From positions 62,001 to 126,000 of the forward strand of contig NZ_JACHVU010000005.1 in NCBI RefSeq assembly GCF_014190915.1: a stretch of DNA of 64,000 bases, written 5' to 3'. A program made the position numbers and the translations under genes. Origin of the DNA: Mycolicibacterium iranicum (lineage in GTDB: Bacteria; Actinomycetota; Actinomycetes; Mycobacteriales; Mycobacteriaceae). The notes below the pieces were generated by a model that saw nothing but the letters and a program-made list of their open reading frames with translations, made no database searches and was not told the origin of the DNA. Shown here one piece after another: positions 1-8,241 of this stretch (positions are counted from its first letter, which is position 1; each line of letters begins with the position of its first letter).

Positions 1-40
1 GAGTGGTGGTGTCGTCCTTCTCAATGGCTGGAGCGCTCAT
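1..40 (-). CDS. sdhB: Succinate dehydrogenase iron-sulfur subunit SdhB, N-terminal fragment
   Basis: Only the first 13 codons lie inside the window, starting at an ATG on the minus strand at position 40 and reading MSAPAIEKDDTTT. The start falls 4 nt after the sdhA stop codon, the spacing expected in an sdhCDAB operon. The assignment rests on operon position and on resemblance to remembered mycobacterial SdhB N-termini; the iron-sulfur motifs are outside the window. Confidence 0.75.
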   Translation of the reverse strand, partial: MSAPAIEKDDTTT

Positions 41-44
41 GTGC

Positions 45-1799
45 TCAGTACTTCCGTTCCATCGGTTCGTACCGCGTCTGGACCACGGGCTTGTAGTCCA
101 ACCGGATGTCACTCAGAAGGTCCGAGCCTTCCTTGTACGCCATGGTGTGGCGCATGTAATTGGTGTCGTCGCGGTTGGGGTAGTCCTCGCGGGCGTGTCC
201 GCCGCGGGACTCCTTGCGGTTGAGCGCACCGACCACGGTGACCTCGGCGAGCTCGAGCAGGAAGCCGAGCTCGATGGCCTCGAGCAGGTCGCTGTTATAG
301 CGCTTGCCCTTGTCCTGCACCGTGATTCGCGAGTAACGCTCCTTGAGTGCGTGGATGTCGGTCAGCGCCTGCTTGAGGGTCTCCTCGGTGCGGAACACCG
401 CGGCGTTGTTGTCCATCGACTGCTGCAGCGCACCGCGGATGTCGGCGACGCGCTCGTTGCCGTGCTCGGACAGGATGTCGCCGACCCAGCCGACCACCAT
501 CTCGGCAGGGCTTTCAGGCAGGTCCACGAAGTCATGTCCCAGTGCGTAGTTCGCAGCCGCGATGCCGGCGCGACGGCCGAAGACGTTGATGTCGAGCAGC
601 GAGTTGGTGCCCAGGCGGTTGGCGCCGTGCACCGACACGCACGCGCACTCGCCGGCGGCGTACAGACCCGGGATGACGGTGGTGTTGTCCGAGAGCACCT
701 GCCCGTTGACGGTCGTCGGGATGCCGCCCATGACGTAGTGGCACGTCGGGTAGACGGGCACGAGCTCCTTGACCGGGTCCACGCCGAGGTAGGTGCGGGC
801 GAACTCGGTGATGTCGGGGAGCTTGGCCTCCAGCACGTCCTCGCCGAGATGGCGCACGTCGATGTAGACGTAGTCCTTGTTGGGTCCGGCGCCGCGACCT
901 TCGAGCACTTCGAGCACCATCGAGCGCGCAACGATGTCGCGGGGCGCCAGGTCGACGATCGTCGGCGCGTAGCGCTCCATGAACCGCTCGCCCTCTCCGT
1001 TGAGCAGTCGCCCGCCCTCGCCGCGCACGGCCTCGGAGATCAGGATGCCCAGGCCGGCCAGACCTGTCGGGTGGAACTGGTGGAACTCCATGTCCTCCAG
1101 GGGAAGTCCCTTGCGGAAGATGATGCCCAGGCCGTCACCGGTCAGCGTGTGTGCGTTCGACGTGGTCTTGTACATGCGGCCCGAGCCGCCGGTGGCGAAG
1201 ACGATCGCCTTGGCGTGGAACACGTGGATGTCACCGGTGGCGAGCTCGTAGGCGATCACGCCGGTGGCGACCGGACCCGACGGGGTGTCGGTCAAAGCGA
1301 TGTCGAGCGCGTAGTACTCGTTGAAGAACTCGACGTCGTGCTTGACGCAGTTCTGGTACAGCGTCTGCAGGATCATGTGACCGGTGCGGTCGGCGGCGTA
1401 GCACGCGCGGCGCACGGGGGCTTTGCCGTGGTCGCGGGTGTGCCCGCCGAAGCGGCGCTGGTCGATGCGGCCTTCGGGGGTGCGGTTGAACGGCATCCCC
1501 ATCTTCTCCAGGTCCAGCACCGCGTCGATGGCCTCTTTGGCCATGATCTCGACGGCGTCCTGGTCGGCGAGGTAGTCGCCGCCCTTGACGGTGTCGAAGG
1601 TGTGCCATTCCCAGTTGTCTTCCTCGACGTTGGCCAGCGCGGCGCACATGCCGCCCTGCGCCGCACCGGTGTGCGAGCGTGTCGGGTAGAGCTTGGTCAG
1701 CACCGCGGTGCGGACGCGGGGCCCGGACTCGACGGCCGCCCGCATGCCGGCGCCACCGGCGCCGACGATGACGACGTCGTAGCGGTGTTCAACAATCAT
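45..1799 (-). CDS. sdhA: Succinate dehydrogenase flavoprotein subunit SdhA
   Basis: This 584-residue protein is the catalytic FAD subunit of complex II, oxidising succinate to fumarate on the cytoplasmic face of the membrane and feeding electrons to SdhB. The dinucleotide-binding GAGGAGMRA lies at residues 13-21. The covalent flavin histidine is His43 in TRSHTGAAQGG. The substrate-site segments FHQFHPTGL and CHYVMGGIP are intact. Length is normal for the family. The ATG at 1799 is preceded by a GGAGAG Shine-Dalgarno. It sits 13 nt after sdhD and 4 nt before sdhB. H37Rv has the same order (Rv3316-Rv3319, from memory). Confidence 0.97.
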   Translation of the reverse strand: MIVEHRYDVVIVGAGGAGMRAAVESGPRVRTAVLTKLYPTRSHTGAAQGGMCAALANVEEDNWEWHTFDTVKGGDYLADQDAVEIMAKEAIDAVLDLEKMGMPFNRTPEGRIDQRRFGGHTRDHGKAPVRRACYAADRTGHMILQTLYQNCVKHDVEFFNEYYALDIALTDTPSGPVATGVIAYELATGDIHVFHAKAIVFATGGSGRMYKTTSNAHTLTGDGLGIIFRKGLPLEDMEFHQFHPTGLAGLGILISEAVRGEGGRLLNGEGERFMERYAPTIVDLAPRDIVARSMVLEVLEGRGAGPNKDYVYIDVRHLGEDVLEAKLPDITEFARTYLGVDPVKELVPVYPTCHYVMGGIPTTVNGQVLSDNTTVIPGLYAAGECACVSVHGANRLGTNSLLDINVFGRRAGIAAANYALGHDFVDLPESPAEMVVGWVGDILSEHGNERVADIRGALQQSMDNNAAVFRTEETLKQALTDIHALKERYSRITVQDKGKRYNSDLLEAIELGFLLELAEVTVVGALNRKESRGGHAREDYPNRDDTNYMRHTMAYKEGSDLLSDIRLDYKPVVQTRYEPMERKY

Positions 1800-1812
1800 T
1801 GGGCTCTCCGTT

Positions 1813-2286
1813 TCAGGAAATCGACGCGTCGAACGTCAGCAGCACATAGGTCCCGAGTACCAGCGTGAACGCCATGGACAGCGCCAGCAGCGTGTTCAGC
1901 CAGAACTTCGTCGAGTCCTTGCGGGTGTAGTCGGCGATGATCGTGCGCATCCCGTTGCCGCCGTGCAGCTGGGCCAGCCACAACAGCAGCAGGTCCCAGG
2001 TCTGCCAGAACGGCGAGGACCAGCGCTCGGCGACGTAATTGAAGTCGATGCGGTACACACCGTCTTCCCACATCAGCATGATGAACAGATGCCCCAGCGC
2101 GAGGAAGACCAGCACGATTCCTGAGAAGCGCATGAACAGCCAGGTGTACTTCTCGAAGTTCGGCATTCCGCCGGCGCGCCGCGGCGCCCGGGGGTTGTCC
2201 AGGCCGGCGGGGCGGTCGAAGCTGCGCTGCATGACGGGCGCCGGACCGCCGCGGTCGCTGATGTGGTCGTAGGGGTTCTCGGCCAT
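1813..2286 (-). CDS. sdhD: Succinate dehydrogenase membrane anchor SdhD
   Basis: This 157-residue membrane anchor helps hold SdhAB to the membrane and forms part of the quinone site. A soluble N-terminus of about 50 residues (MAENPYDHISDRGG) precedes three predicted membrane helices, and His in LGHLFIMLM is a candidate haem ligand. The ATG at 2286 overlaps the sdhC stop by one base (ATGA), so the two anchors are probably translationally coupled. An AGAGG lies upstream. Much longer open frames running upstream are shadows of sdhC. Confidence 0.93.
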   Translation of the reverse strand: MAENPYDHISDRGGPAPVMQRSFDRPAGLDNPRAPRRAGGMPNFEKYTWLFMRFSGIVLVFLALGHLFIMLMWEDGVYRIDFNYVAERWSSPFWQTWDLLLLWLAQLHGGNGMRTIIADYTRKDSTKFWLNTLLALSMAFTLVLGTYVLLTFDASIS

Positions 2287-2714
2287 CACAAAAACCTCTC
2301 CGCCATGTGCATGCCGATGACGCCGAGCGAGGCGATGAAAACCACGAGGAAGACCCCGGCGATCACCCACAGCATCGTGCGTTGGTGGCGCGGACCCTCC
2401 GACCAGAAGTCGATCAGGATGATCCGGATGCCGTTGAGGGCGTGGTACAGAACCGCGGCGACCAGACCGATCTCCATGAGCCCGATGATCGGGGTCTTGT
2501 AGGTCTCGATGATCTCGTTGTAGGCCTGCGGGCTGACCCGCACCAGCGCGGTGTCGAGCACGTGGACGAACAGGAAGAAGAAGATGGTGGCACCGGAGAT
2601 GCGGTGAAGTACCCAGGACCACATGCCCGGGTCGCCACGGTAGAAAGTGCGGCGCCGCGCAGGCCGTGACCGCGGTGCCGGTAAATCGGTATCGGCTGGT
2701 GTTGCCGTACTCAT
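2286..2714 (-). CDS. sdhC: Succinate dehydrogenase cytochrome b556 subunit SdhC
   Basis: This 142-residue anchor subunit is the first gene of the sdh operon. Three hydrophobic helices are visible, and the SdhC signature with haem-ligand histidine is present (HRISGATIFFFLFVHVLDTA). I chose the ATG at 2714 rather than an in-frame ATG six codons upstream, because GGAGGGTCTT immediately precedes it. The 221-bp gap to cdd (2715-2935) must hold the divergent promoters of both operons. I see no clear -10/-35 pair there, and the long sdhC leader could be a control point. Confidence 0.94.
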   Translation of the reverse strand: MSTATPADTDLPAPRSRPARRRTFYRGDPGMWSWVLHRISGATIFFFLFVHVLDTALVRVSPQAYNEIIETYKTPIIGLMEIGLVAAVLYHALNGIRIILIDFWSEGPRHQRTMLWVIAGVFLVVFIASLGVIGMHMAERFL

Positions 2715-2935
2715 AAGACCCTCCAACGCCATCGGTGGAGGCTTGGAACTCGGTGCTGTTTACCTGGGACCCAAACCTCGGGGCGACTCTAATCCCCTTT
2801 GTACTGTTGAACGAACTAGCGTGAAGCGATATGCCCGCCCCGAGAGGGGCAAGTTAGGGTCGCCTATCTGGGACTTCGGGTTACGGGACGGGGTGTTCGG
2901 AATGCATTCAGACTCAGCTCGGATGGCGTGACGCG

Positions 2936-3352
2936 ATGACCGCAATAGACTGGGATGTATTGCGCCGCAGAGCAATTGAGGCCGGACGCCATGCTTACGC
3001 GCCCTATTCGCGCTTCCGGGTGGGAGCGGCCGCTCTCGTCGACGATGACCGAATCGTCACGGGATGCAATGTGGAAAATGTCTCATATGGCCTAGGTCTC
3101 TGTGCCGAGTGCGCAGTGGTCTGCGCCCTACATTCCGGCGGGGGCGGACGCCTTGTCGCACTGGCGTGCGTAGGCCCCGACGGTGCGGTGCTGATGCCCT
3201 GTGGACGGTGCCGCCAGGTGCTGTTCGAACACGGCGGGGCCGAGCTGCTGATCGATCACCCGAGCGGCCCGAAACCGCTGCGCGAGCTGCTGCCCGACGC
3301 TTTCGGCCCCGACGACCTGGCCCGCGCGCATACCCCCGAGGAGACACTGTGA
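2936..3352 (+). CDS. cdd: Cytidine deaminase
   Basis: This 138-residue enzyme deaminates cytidine and deoxycytidine to uridine and deoxyuridine. The zinc site is intact: CAECAVV carries the first Cys with the catalytic Glu, and PCGRCRQ carries the other two Cys. The substrate motif FRVGAA is present near residue 28. It is a normal-length homotetrameric-type CDA. It begins the plus-strand salvage operon, and its TGA overlaps the GTG of deoA. No strong Shine-Dalgarno is visible before the ATG. Confidence 0.95.
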   Translation: MTAIDWDVLRRRAIEAGRHAYAPYSRFRVGAAALVDDDRIVTGCNVENVSYGLGLCAECAVVCALHSGGGGRLVALACVGPDGAVLMPCGRCRQVLFEHGGAELLIDHPSGPKPLRELLPDAFGPDDLARAHTPEETL

Positions 3353-4662
3353 CGTTTGACGCCCCGTCGGTGATCCGCATCAAGCGCGACGGCGGCGTCC
3401 TGTCCGACGAGGCGATCGATTGGGTCGTCGATGCCTACACCCACGGCCGCGTCGCCGACGCCCAGATGTCGGCGCTGCTGATGGCGATCTTCCTGCGCGG
3501 CATGACGAACGGCGAGATCGCGCGGTGGACGGCCGCCATGATCGCGTCGGGGGAGCGGCTCGACTTCGGTGACCTCCGGCGTCCCGGTGCCCCCGGCAAG
3601 CCCCTCGCTCTGGTGGACAAGCACTCGACCGGGGGCGTCGGCGACAAGATCACCATCCCGCTGGTGCCGGTCGTGATGGCTTGCGGCGGTGCGGTTCCGC
3701 AGGCCGCCGGCCGTGGCCTCGGTCACACCGGCGGGACGCTGGACAAATTGGAGTCCATCCCCGGATTCAGTGCCGAGATCTCCAAAGGCCAGGTCCGCCA
3801 ACAACTCTGCGATCTCGGCGCCGCGATCTTCGCCGCCGGTGAGCTCGCCCCGGCCGACCGCAAAATCTACGCGCTGCGCGACGTGACCGCGACGACGGAG
3901 TCCCTGCCGCTGATCGCGAGCTCGGTGATGAGCAAGAAGATCGCCGAGGGCACCCGCGCGCTGGTGCTCGACTCGAAGGTCGGCTCGGGCGCCTTCCTGG
4001 ACACCGAAGAAGAGTCGCGGGAGCTGGCCCGCACCATGGTCGAGCTGGGCGCCGAACACGGGGTGCGCACCATTGCTCTGCTGACCGACATGGAGGCGCC
4101 GCTCGGCTGCACCGTCGGCAACGCCATCGAAGTCGTCGAATCGCTGGAGGTGCTGGCCGGCGGTGGGCCCGACGACGTGGTCGAGCTGACGCTGGCGCTG
4201 GCCCGCGAGACGTGCGACGCGGCTGGCCTCGACGGTGTCGACCCGGCGCAGACGCTGCGCGACGGGACCGCCATGGACCGGTTCCGTGCGTTGGTCGAGG
4301 CGCAGGGCGGCGATGTCGCCGCGCTGTCCGCCGAGGCGTTGCCTGTCGGTGGCCATTCCGAAACCGTGACGGCGCCTCGCGGTGGCACGATGGGTGACAT
4401 CGACGCGATGGCGGTGGGACTGGCGGTGTGGCGGCTGGGAGCAGGCCGCTCGGCGCCCGGCGAGCGCGTGCAGTTCGGCGCCGGAATGCGCATCCACCGG
4501 CGCCCCGGCGAGCCCGTCGCCGCAGGCGAGGCGCTGTTCACCCTGTACACCGACACGCCGGAACGTCTCGCCCCGGCAGCCGCCGAATTGGAGGGCGCCT
4601 GGAGCGTCGGGGACCACCCGCCGCCGCAGCGCCCGCTCATCATCGACCGGATCAGCCCGTGA
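3349..4662 (+). CDS. deoA: Thymidine phosphorylase
   Basis: This 437-residue enzyme cleaves thymidine or deoxyuridine with phosphate to base plus 2-deoxyribose-1-phosphate. The glycine-rich phosphate/substrate loop [10 protein letters not shown] lies near residue 88, and the alpha/beta domain and C-terminal RHRPGEP-like region (IHRRPGEP) are intact. I start it at GTG 3349, which overlaps the cdd stop codon (GTGA), although the frame is open back to 3064 through cdd. The product of Cdd is thus handed to DeoA, and add follows 10 nt downstream. Confidence 0.95.
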   Translation: MTFDAPSVIRIKRDGGVLSDEAIDWVVDAYTHGRVADAQMSALLMAIFLRGMTNGEIARWTAAMIASGERLDFGDLRRPGAPGKPLALVDKHSTGGVGDKITIPLVPVVMACGGAVPQAAGRGLGHTGGTLDKLESIPGFSAEISKGQVRQQLCDLGAAIFAAGELAPADRKIYALRDVTATTESLPLIASSVMSKKIAEGTRALVLDSKVGSGAFLDTEEESRELARTMVELGAEHGVRTIALLTDMEAPLGCTVGNAIEVVESLEVLAGGGPDDVVELTLALARETCDAAGLDGVDPAQTLRDGTAMDRFRALVEAQGGDVAALSAEALPVGGHSETVTAPRGGTMGDIDAMAVGLAVWRLGAGRSAPGERVQFGAGMRIHRRPGEPVAAGEALFTLYTDTPERLAPAAAELEGAWSVGDHPPPQRPLIIDRISP

Positions 4663-4672
4663 GGAGTTTCCC

Positions 4673-5761
4673 GTGACGACGCCGTTGACGCTGGAGAACA
4701 TCCGCCGCGCGCCCAAGGCGCTGCTGCACGACCACCTCGACGGGGGTCTGCGCCCGGCCACGGTGCTGGAGCTCGCCGATCAACACGGGTACGAGGACCT
4801 GCCCGCCCACGACGCCGACGGCCTGGCGGAGTTCTTCCGCACGGCCGCGCACAGTGGGTCGCTGGTGCGCTACCTGGAGCCGTTCGCCCACACGGTCGGC
4901 GTCATGCAGACACCCGACGCGCTGCACCGCGTCGCCCGCGAATGCGTCGAGGACCTCGCCGGCGACAACGTCGTCTACGCCGAGATCCGGTTCGCCCCCG
5001 AGCTGCACATCAACGACGGGTTGTCGCTGGACGCCGTCGTCGACGCGGTGCTGGCAGGCTTCGCCGACGGGGAGAAGGCCGCGGCGGCCGACGGGCGGAC
5101 CATCACGGTGCGCTGCCTGGTGACCGCGATGCGCCATGCGGCACGCTCCCGCGAGATCGCCGCGCTGGCGATCCGATTTCGGGACAAGGGTGTGGTCGGC
5201 TTCGACATCGCCGGCGCGGAAGCGGGCTACCCGCCCACCCGGCACCTCGACGCTTTCGAGTTCATGCGAAGCAACAACGCGCGCTTCACCATTCACGCGG
5301 GGGAGGCGTTCGGGCTGCCGTCGATCCACGAGGCGATCGCCTTCTGCGGTGCCGACCGGCTCGGCCACGGCGTGCGGATCGTCGACGACATCGAGGTGGA
5401 CGGCGACGGCCGGGCGACGCTCGGCAGGCTCGCCTCGCTGCTACGCGACAAGCGGGTGCCGTTCGAGATGTGCCCGAGCTCCAACGTTCAGACCGGCGCG
5501 GTAGCCAGCATCGCCGAGCACCCGTTCGATCAGCTGGCCCGGCTGCGCTTCCGGGTGACGGTCAACACCGACAACCGGTTGATGAGCGACACCACGATGA
5601 GCCTGGAGATGCTGCGCCTGGTCGAGGCGTTCGGCTACGGGTGGAGCGACCTCGAACGGTTCACGATCAACGCGATGAAATCTGCGTTCATCGCCTTCGA
5701 CGAGCGGCTGGCCATCATCGACGAGGTGATTAAGCCCCGCTACGCCGTCCTCGTCGGCTGA
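4673..5761 (+). CDS. add: Adenosine deaminase
   Basis: This 362-residue TIM-barrel metallohydrolase converts adenosine to inosine. The zinc-ligand HDHLDGG motif (residues 18-24), the HAGE motif (catalytic Glu with a zinc His), the GHGVR segment and the late NTDNRLMS with its metal Asp are all present. The GTG at 4673 follows a GAGGAG Shine-Dalgarno 10 nt after deoA, so it is the third gene of the salvage operon. The gene ends just before repeat element copy A. Confidence 0.95.
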   Translation: MTTPLTLENIRRAPKALLHDHLDGGLRPATVLELADQHGYEDLPAHDADGLAEFFRTAAHSGSLVRYLEPFAHTVGVMQTPDALHRVARECVEDLAGDNVVYAEIRFAPELHINDGLSLDAVVDAVLAGFADGEKAAAADGRTITVRCLVTAMRHAARSREIAALAIRFRDKGVVGFDIAGAEAGYPPTRHLDAFEFMRSNNARFTIHAGEAFGLPSIHEAIAFCGADRLGHGVRIVDDIEVDGDGRATLGRLASLLRDKRVPFEMCPSSNVQTGAVASIAEHPFDQLARLRFRVTVNTDNRLMSDTTMSLEMLRLVEAFGYGWSDLERFTINAMKSAFIAFDERLAIIDEVIKPRYAVLVG

Positions 5762-5781
5762 CCACCGCGGCCCCGGGACCT

Positions 5782-5909
5782 GCACCGCGACCCCGGACTT
5801 GCACCGCGAGCGCGCGTGTCTGCACAGCGGCGCGCCGCATTCTCCGGCATTTTGCGCGCGCTCGCACGGGTCTCTCCAGGCGCTCGCACGGGTCTCTTCA
5901 CGCGCTCGC
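5782..5909. repeat. Palindromic intergenic repeat, copy A, with flanking tandem repeats
   Basis: The left arm with core GAGCGCGCGTGTCTGCAC occupies 5801-5825, and the inverted arm GCGCGCGCTCGCAC ends near 5866, giving a stem of at least 12 bp. A second CGGCGCGCCGCAT block lies between. To its left GCACCGCGA recurs at 19-bp spacing (5782 and 5801). To its right a 22-bp unit starting GCGCTCGCACGGGTCTCT is repeated about 2.4 times (5858-5909). It separates the convergent genes add and the Rv3311-like gene, so it could act as a bidirectional terminator. Confidence 0.8.
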
Positions 5910-5918
5910 GCGGTGGGC

Positions 5919-7172
5919 TTACGTCTCCGAACGCAGCCGCGACTCGACGAAGCGCTCCAGCGACTCCCACTGCGTCACCGCGTCCGCGTACGGCGCGTTC
6001 GGGCGCTTCACCGTGTCGGGGTCGAGCACGTGGCCGATCAGCTGCCCCAGCGAGGTGTCGGTCGCCAGCTTCGAGTCGACGGTCGTCTCCTCGGAGTAAT
6101 CGCCGATGTCGCGCAGCAGCTCCACCGCGAGCTCGAGCTGGTCGCGATCGAGGGCGTCGGGTCCCTCGGCGAGGTCGTCGACGATGTCGGTCAGCACGTA
6201 GACGTTGTCGTCGGTGACGTCGACCCGCAGGGATCCGTCGGTGGCCGCGGTGCGGATGTCGTCGTAGGTGGCGAGGTCGGACAGATCGTGATCATGTTCG
6301 TCGGCGAGGTAGCGCGCCAGCGCTCGCTCCGACGGGAACACGCTGATGCGGCCGTTGCGGCCCAGGAAGATCGGCTGATCGTTGAGGTAGCACCGCAGGG
6401 TGAAGTAGGTCCCGCCGGTCATCATGATGCGGACCGGGTCGATGCCGACACGCTCCCAGAAGTCCTTGTCACTGCCCAGCACCTTGGTCTCGGCCTCGGC
6501 GGCAAGCTCGTCCGCTTCCTCCGGGGTGTCGACGACGTCGTCGATCACGAGGTCGTCCTCGTCGGGCTCGGGGGCGTCCTCGTCGAGCTCGGCCTGGGCC
6601 TTCTCGGCGGCGGCGGTGTCGACCTCCGGGGTGGTGATGACCTCGTCGAGGGCTTCGATGACGCTGTCCCACCCGCGGGCGATGATCTTCTCGATTTCGG
6701 CCCACCGCTTGCGACCTGCGCGCCCGGCGAACGCCTCCGCGCCGCCGCCGACCGTCCCGAGCATCGGGTTGCCGTTGAAGAACTTGGTGACTGCGGGCAG
6801 CTCGCACACCGAACCCATGGACGACACGACGGCCAGCGCGCCGTGCAGCGCCCGCACGTTGTCCTCGGTGGGCTTCTGCGACAGCAACTCCTCGAGCACC
6901 ACGAGGTCGTGCGTGTGCTCGTCGGTCGGGTTCAGCCGATGGGCGTTGGCCTGGGTCAGCTTCTCCCACGCGGGATGGTCGACCAGGTCGTTGTCGTCGT
7001 TGGTGCGGACGAAAGCCACCAGGTCAGCGACCGATTCGAGGACGTAGAGGTCCTCGTCTTTGCCGAGGAACGCTTCCCACTCGTCGCCGTCGGCACGCCA
7101 CCGCGGCGCCCACAGCGTGTACACGTCGCCCTTGGTCAGCTTCAGCCCGATCGGCACGATGTCAGCAGCCAT
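5919..7172 (-). CDS. Conserved mycobacterial protein, Rv3311-like
   Basis: This 417-residue soluble protein of unknown function closely resembles remembered H37Rv Rv3311: YTLWAPRWR, FLGKDEDLY, FNGNP and YLADEHDHDLSDLATYDD are shared blocks. A central acidic, low-complexity stretch (about residues 205-245, rich in Asp, Glu and Ala) separates two better-conserved halves, suggesting two globular parts joined by a linker. I place the start at ATG 7172, matching the Rv3311 N-terminus; a TAGGCT lies 7 nt upstream, suggesting a leaderless transcript. No catalytic motif is evident. It faces add across repeat copy A. Confidence 0.88.
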   Translation of the reverse strand: MAADIVPIGLKLTKGDVYTLWAPRWRADGDEWEAFLGKDEDLYVLESVADLVAFVRTNDDNDLVDHPAWEKLTQANAHRLNPTDEHTHDLVVLEELLSQKPTEDNVRALHGALAVVSSMGSVCELPAVTKFFNGNPMLGTVGGGAEAFAGRAGRKRWAEIEKIIARGWDSVIEALDEVITTPEVDTAAAEKAQAELDEDAPEPDEDDLVIDDVVDTPEEADELAAEAETKVLGSDKDFWERVGIDPVRIMMTGGTYFTLRCYLNDQPIFLGRNGRISVFPSERALARYLADEHDHDLSDLATYDDIRTAATDGSLRVDVTDDNVYVLTDIVDDLAEGPDALDRDQLELAVELLRDIGDYSEETTVDSKLATDTSLGQLIGHVLDPDTVKRPNAPYADAVTQWESLERFVESRLRSET

Positions 7173-7315
7173 GCGGCACAGCCTAGCCACCGGCCTCGGC
7201 CGCACCGAGGGCATGGCCACGGTATGTCCGGCCACGTCGCGACGACGGCGCACTGTTGCCGTACCGCAACCCGTTCGTCGCTCGGAGTGTTCGTCAAGCC
7301 TGCCATGATCGCCGA

Positions 7316-8188
7316 ATGATCAGACTCGGCCTGCATGGGCTCGGCATCGCCGCGGGTGCGCAGCGCACCGTGATCGATGCCGTGGCCGCGGCGGCCGAAC
7401 GCTCCGGGTTCGCAACCCTGTGGGTCGGCGAGCACGTCGTCATGGCCGACGAGTCGGATTCTCACTACCCCTACAGCGACGACGGCCGGATCGCGATCTC
7501 CGCCGAGGCCGACTGGCTGGACCCCTTGATCGCGTTGAGCTTCGCTGCCGCGGCGACAAATCGGATCGAGCTGGCGACGGGCGTGTTGCTACTGCCCGAA
7601 CACAACCCGGTGATCACGGCAAAGCAGGCCGCGTCCCTCGACCACATGACGGGTGGCCGCCTGTCCCTCGGCGTGGGCGTCGGGTGGTCGCGGGAGGAGT
7701 ACGACGCACTGGGTGTCCCGTTCGAAGGGCGCGGCCGGCGGATGGCCGAATACGTCGCGGCGATGCGCACCCTGTGGCGCGACGATGTCGCCTCGTTCTC
7801 GGGGGAGTTCGTGTCCTTCGATCGCGTGCGGGTCAATCCGAAGCCGCGGGGCAGGTCGATCCCCATCGTGTTGGGCGGAAACTCCGACGCGGCCTTGCGC
7901 CGTGCGGCCGAATGGGGTGACGGCTGGTACGGCTTCAACCTGGCCGACGTCGAGGAGGCCGCGTACAGCGCCTCGAAGCTGCGTTCGCTGTGTCGCGAGG
8001 TAGGGCGTGACCCCACCGAGCTGAGGCTTGCGGTCTCCCTGCAGGACCCGGTGCCGGCCGACGCCGTCCGTCTGGCCGATGCCGGCATCGACGAGCTGGT
8101 GCTGGTTGCGGGCCCGCCGGCCGATCCGATCGCCGCCGAGGCGTGGATCTCGGACCTCGCGGGTCAATTCCTACGGGTGCGCGCCTGA
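7316..8188 (+). CDS. LLM-class F420-dependent oxidoreductase
   Basis: This 290-residue luciferase-like TIM-barrel protein belongs to the family that uses reduced F420 (or FMN) to act on small organic substrates; the substrate cannot be predicted. Family hallmarks are LWVGEHVV, the TGVLLLPEHNP strand, TGGRLSLGVGVGW, and PIVLGG followed by RRAAEWGDGWYG. The ATG at 7316 lies 6 nt after CATGAT, consistent with a leaderless transcript. It is divergent from the Rv3311-like gene and convergent with the repeat-protein gene. It is not part of the H37Rv order at this place as I recall it. Confidence 0.9.
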   Translation: MIRLGLHGLGIAAGAQRTVIDAVAAAAERSGFATLWVGEHVVMADESDSHYPYSDDGRIAISAEADWLDPLIALSFAAAATNRIELATGVLLLPEHNPVITAKQAASLDHMTGGRLSLGVGVGWSREEYDALGVPFEGRGRRMAEYVAAMRTLWRDDVASFSGEFVSFDRVRVNPKPRGRSIPIVLGGNSDAALRRAAEWGDGWYGFNLADVEEAAYSASKLRSLCREVGRDPTELRLAVSLQDPVPADAVRLADAGIDELVLVAGPPADPIAAEAWISDLAGQFLRVRA

Positions 8189-8241
8189 GCGAGGTCGCGC
8201 CGCTGAGTGAGTCCCTGTGATGCGAGAGCGATAACGGGGCC

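Noticed and set aside
3..1868. A 621-residue open frame on the plus strand over sdhA
   Set aside because: Antisense to an obvious sdhA with intact FAD motifs; such frames are routine in high-GC DNA.
3064..3348. N-terminal extension of deoA through cdd
   Set aside because: No homologous content; the GTG overlapping the cdd stop gives the normal thymidine phosphorylase N-terminus.
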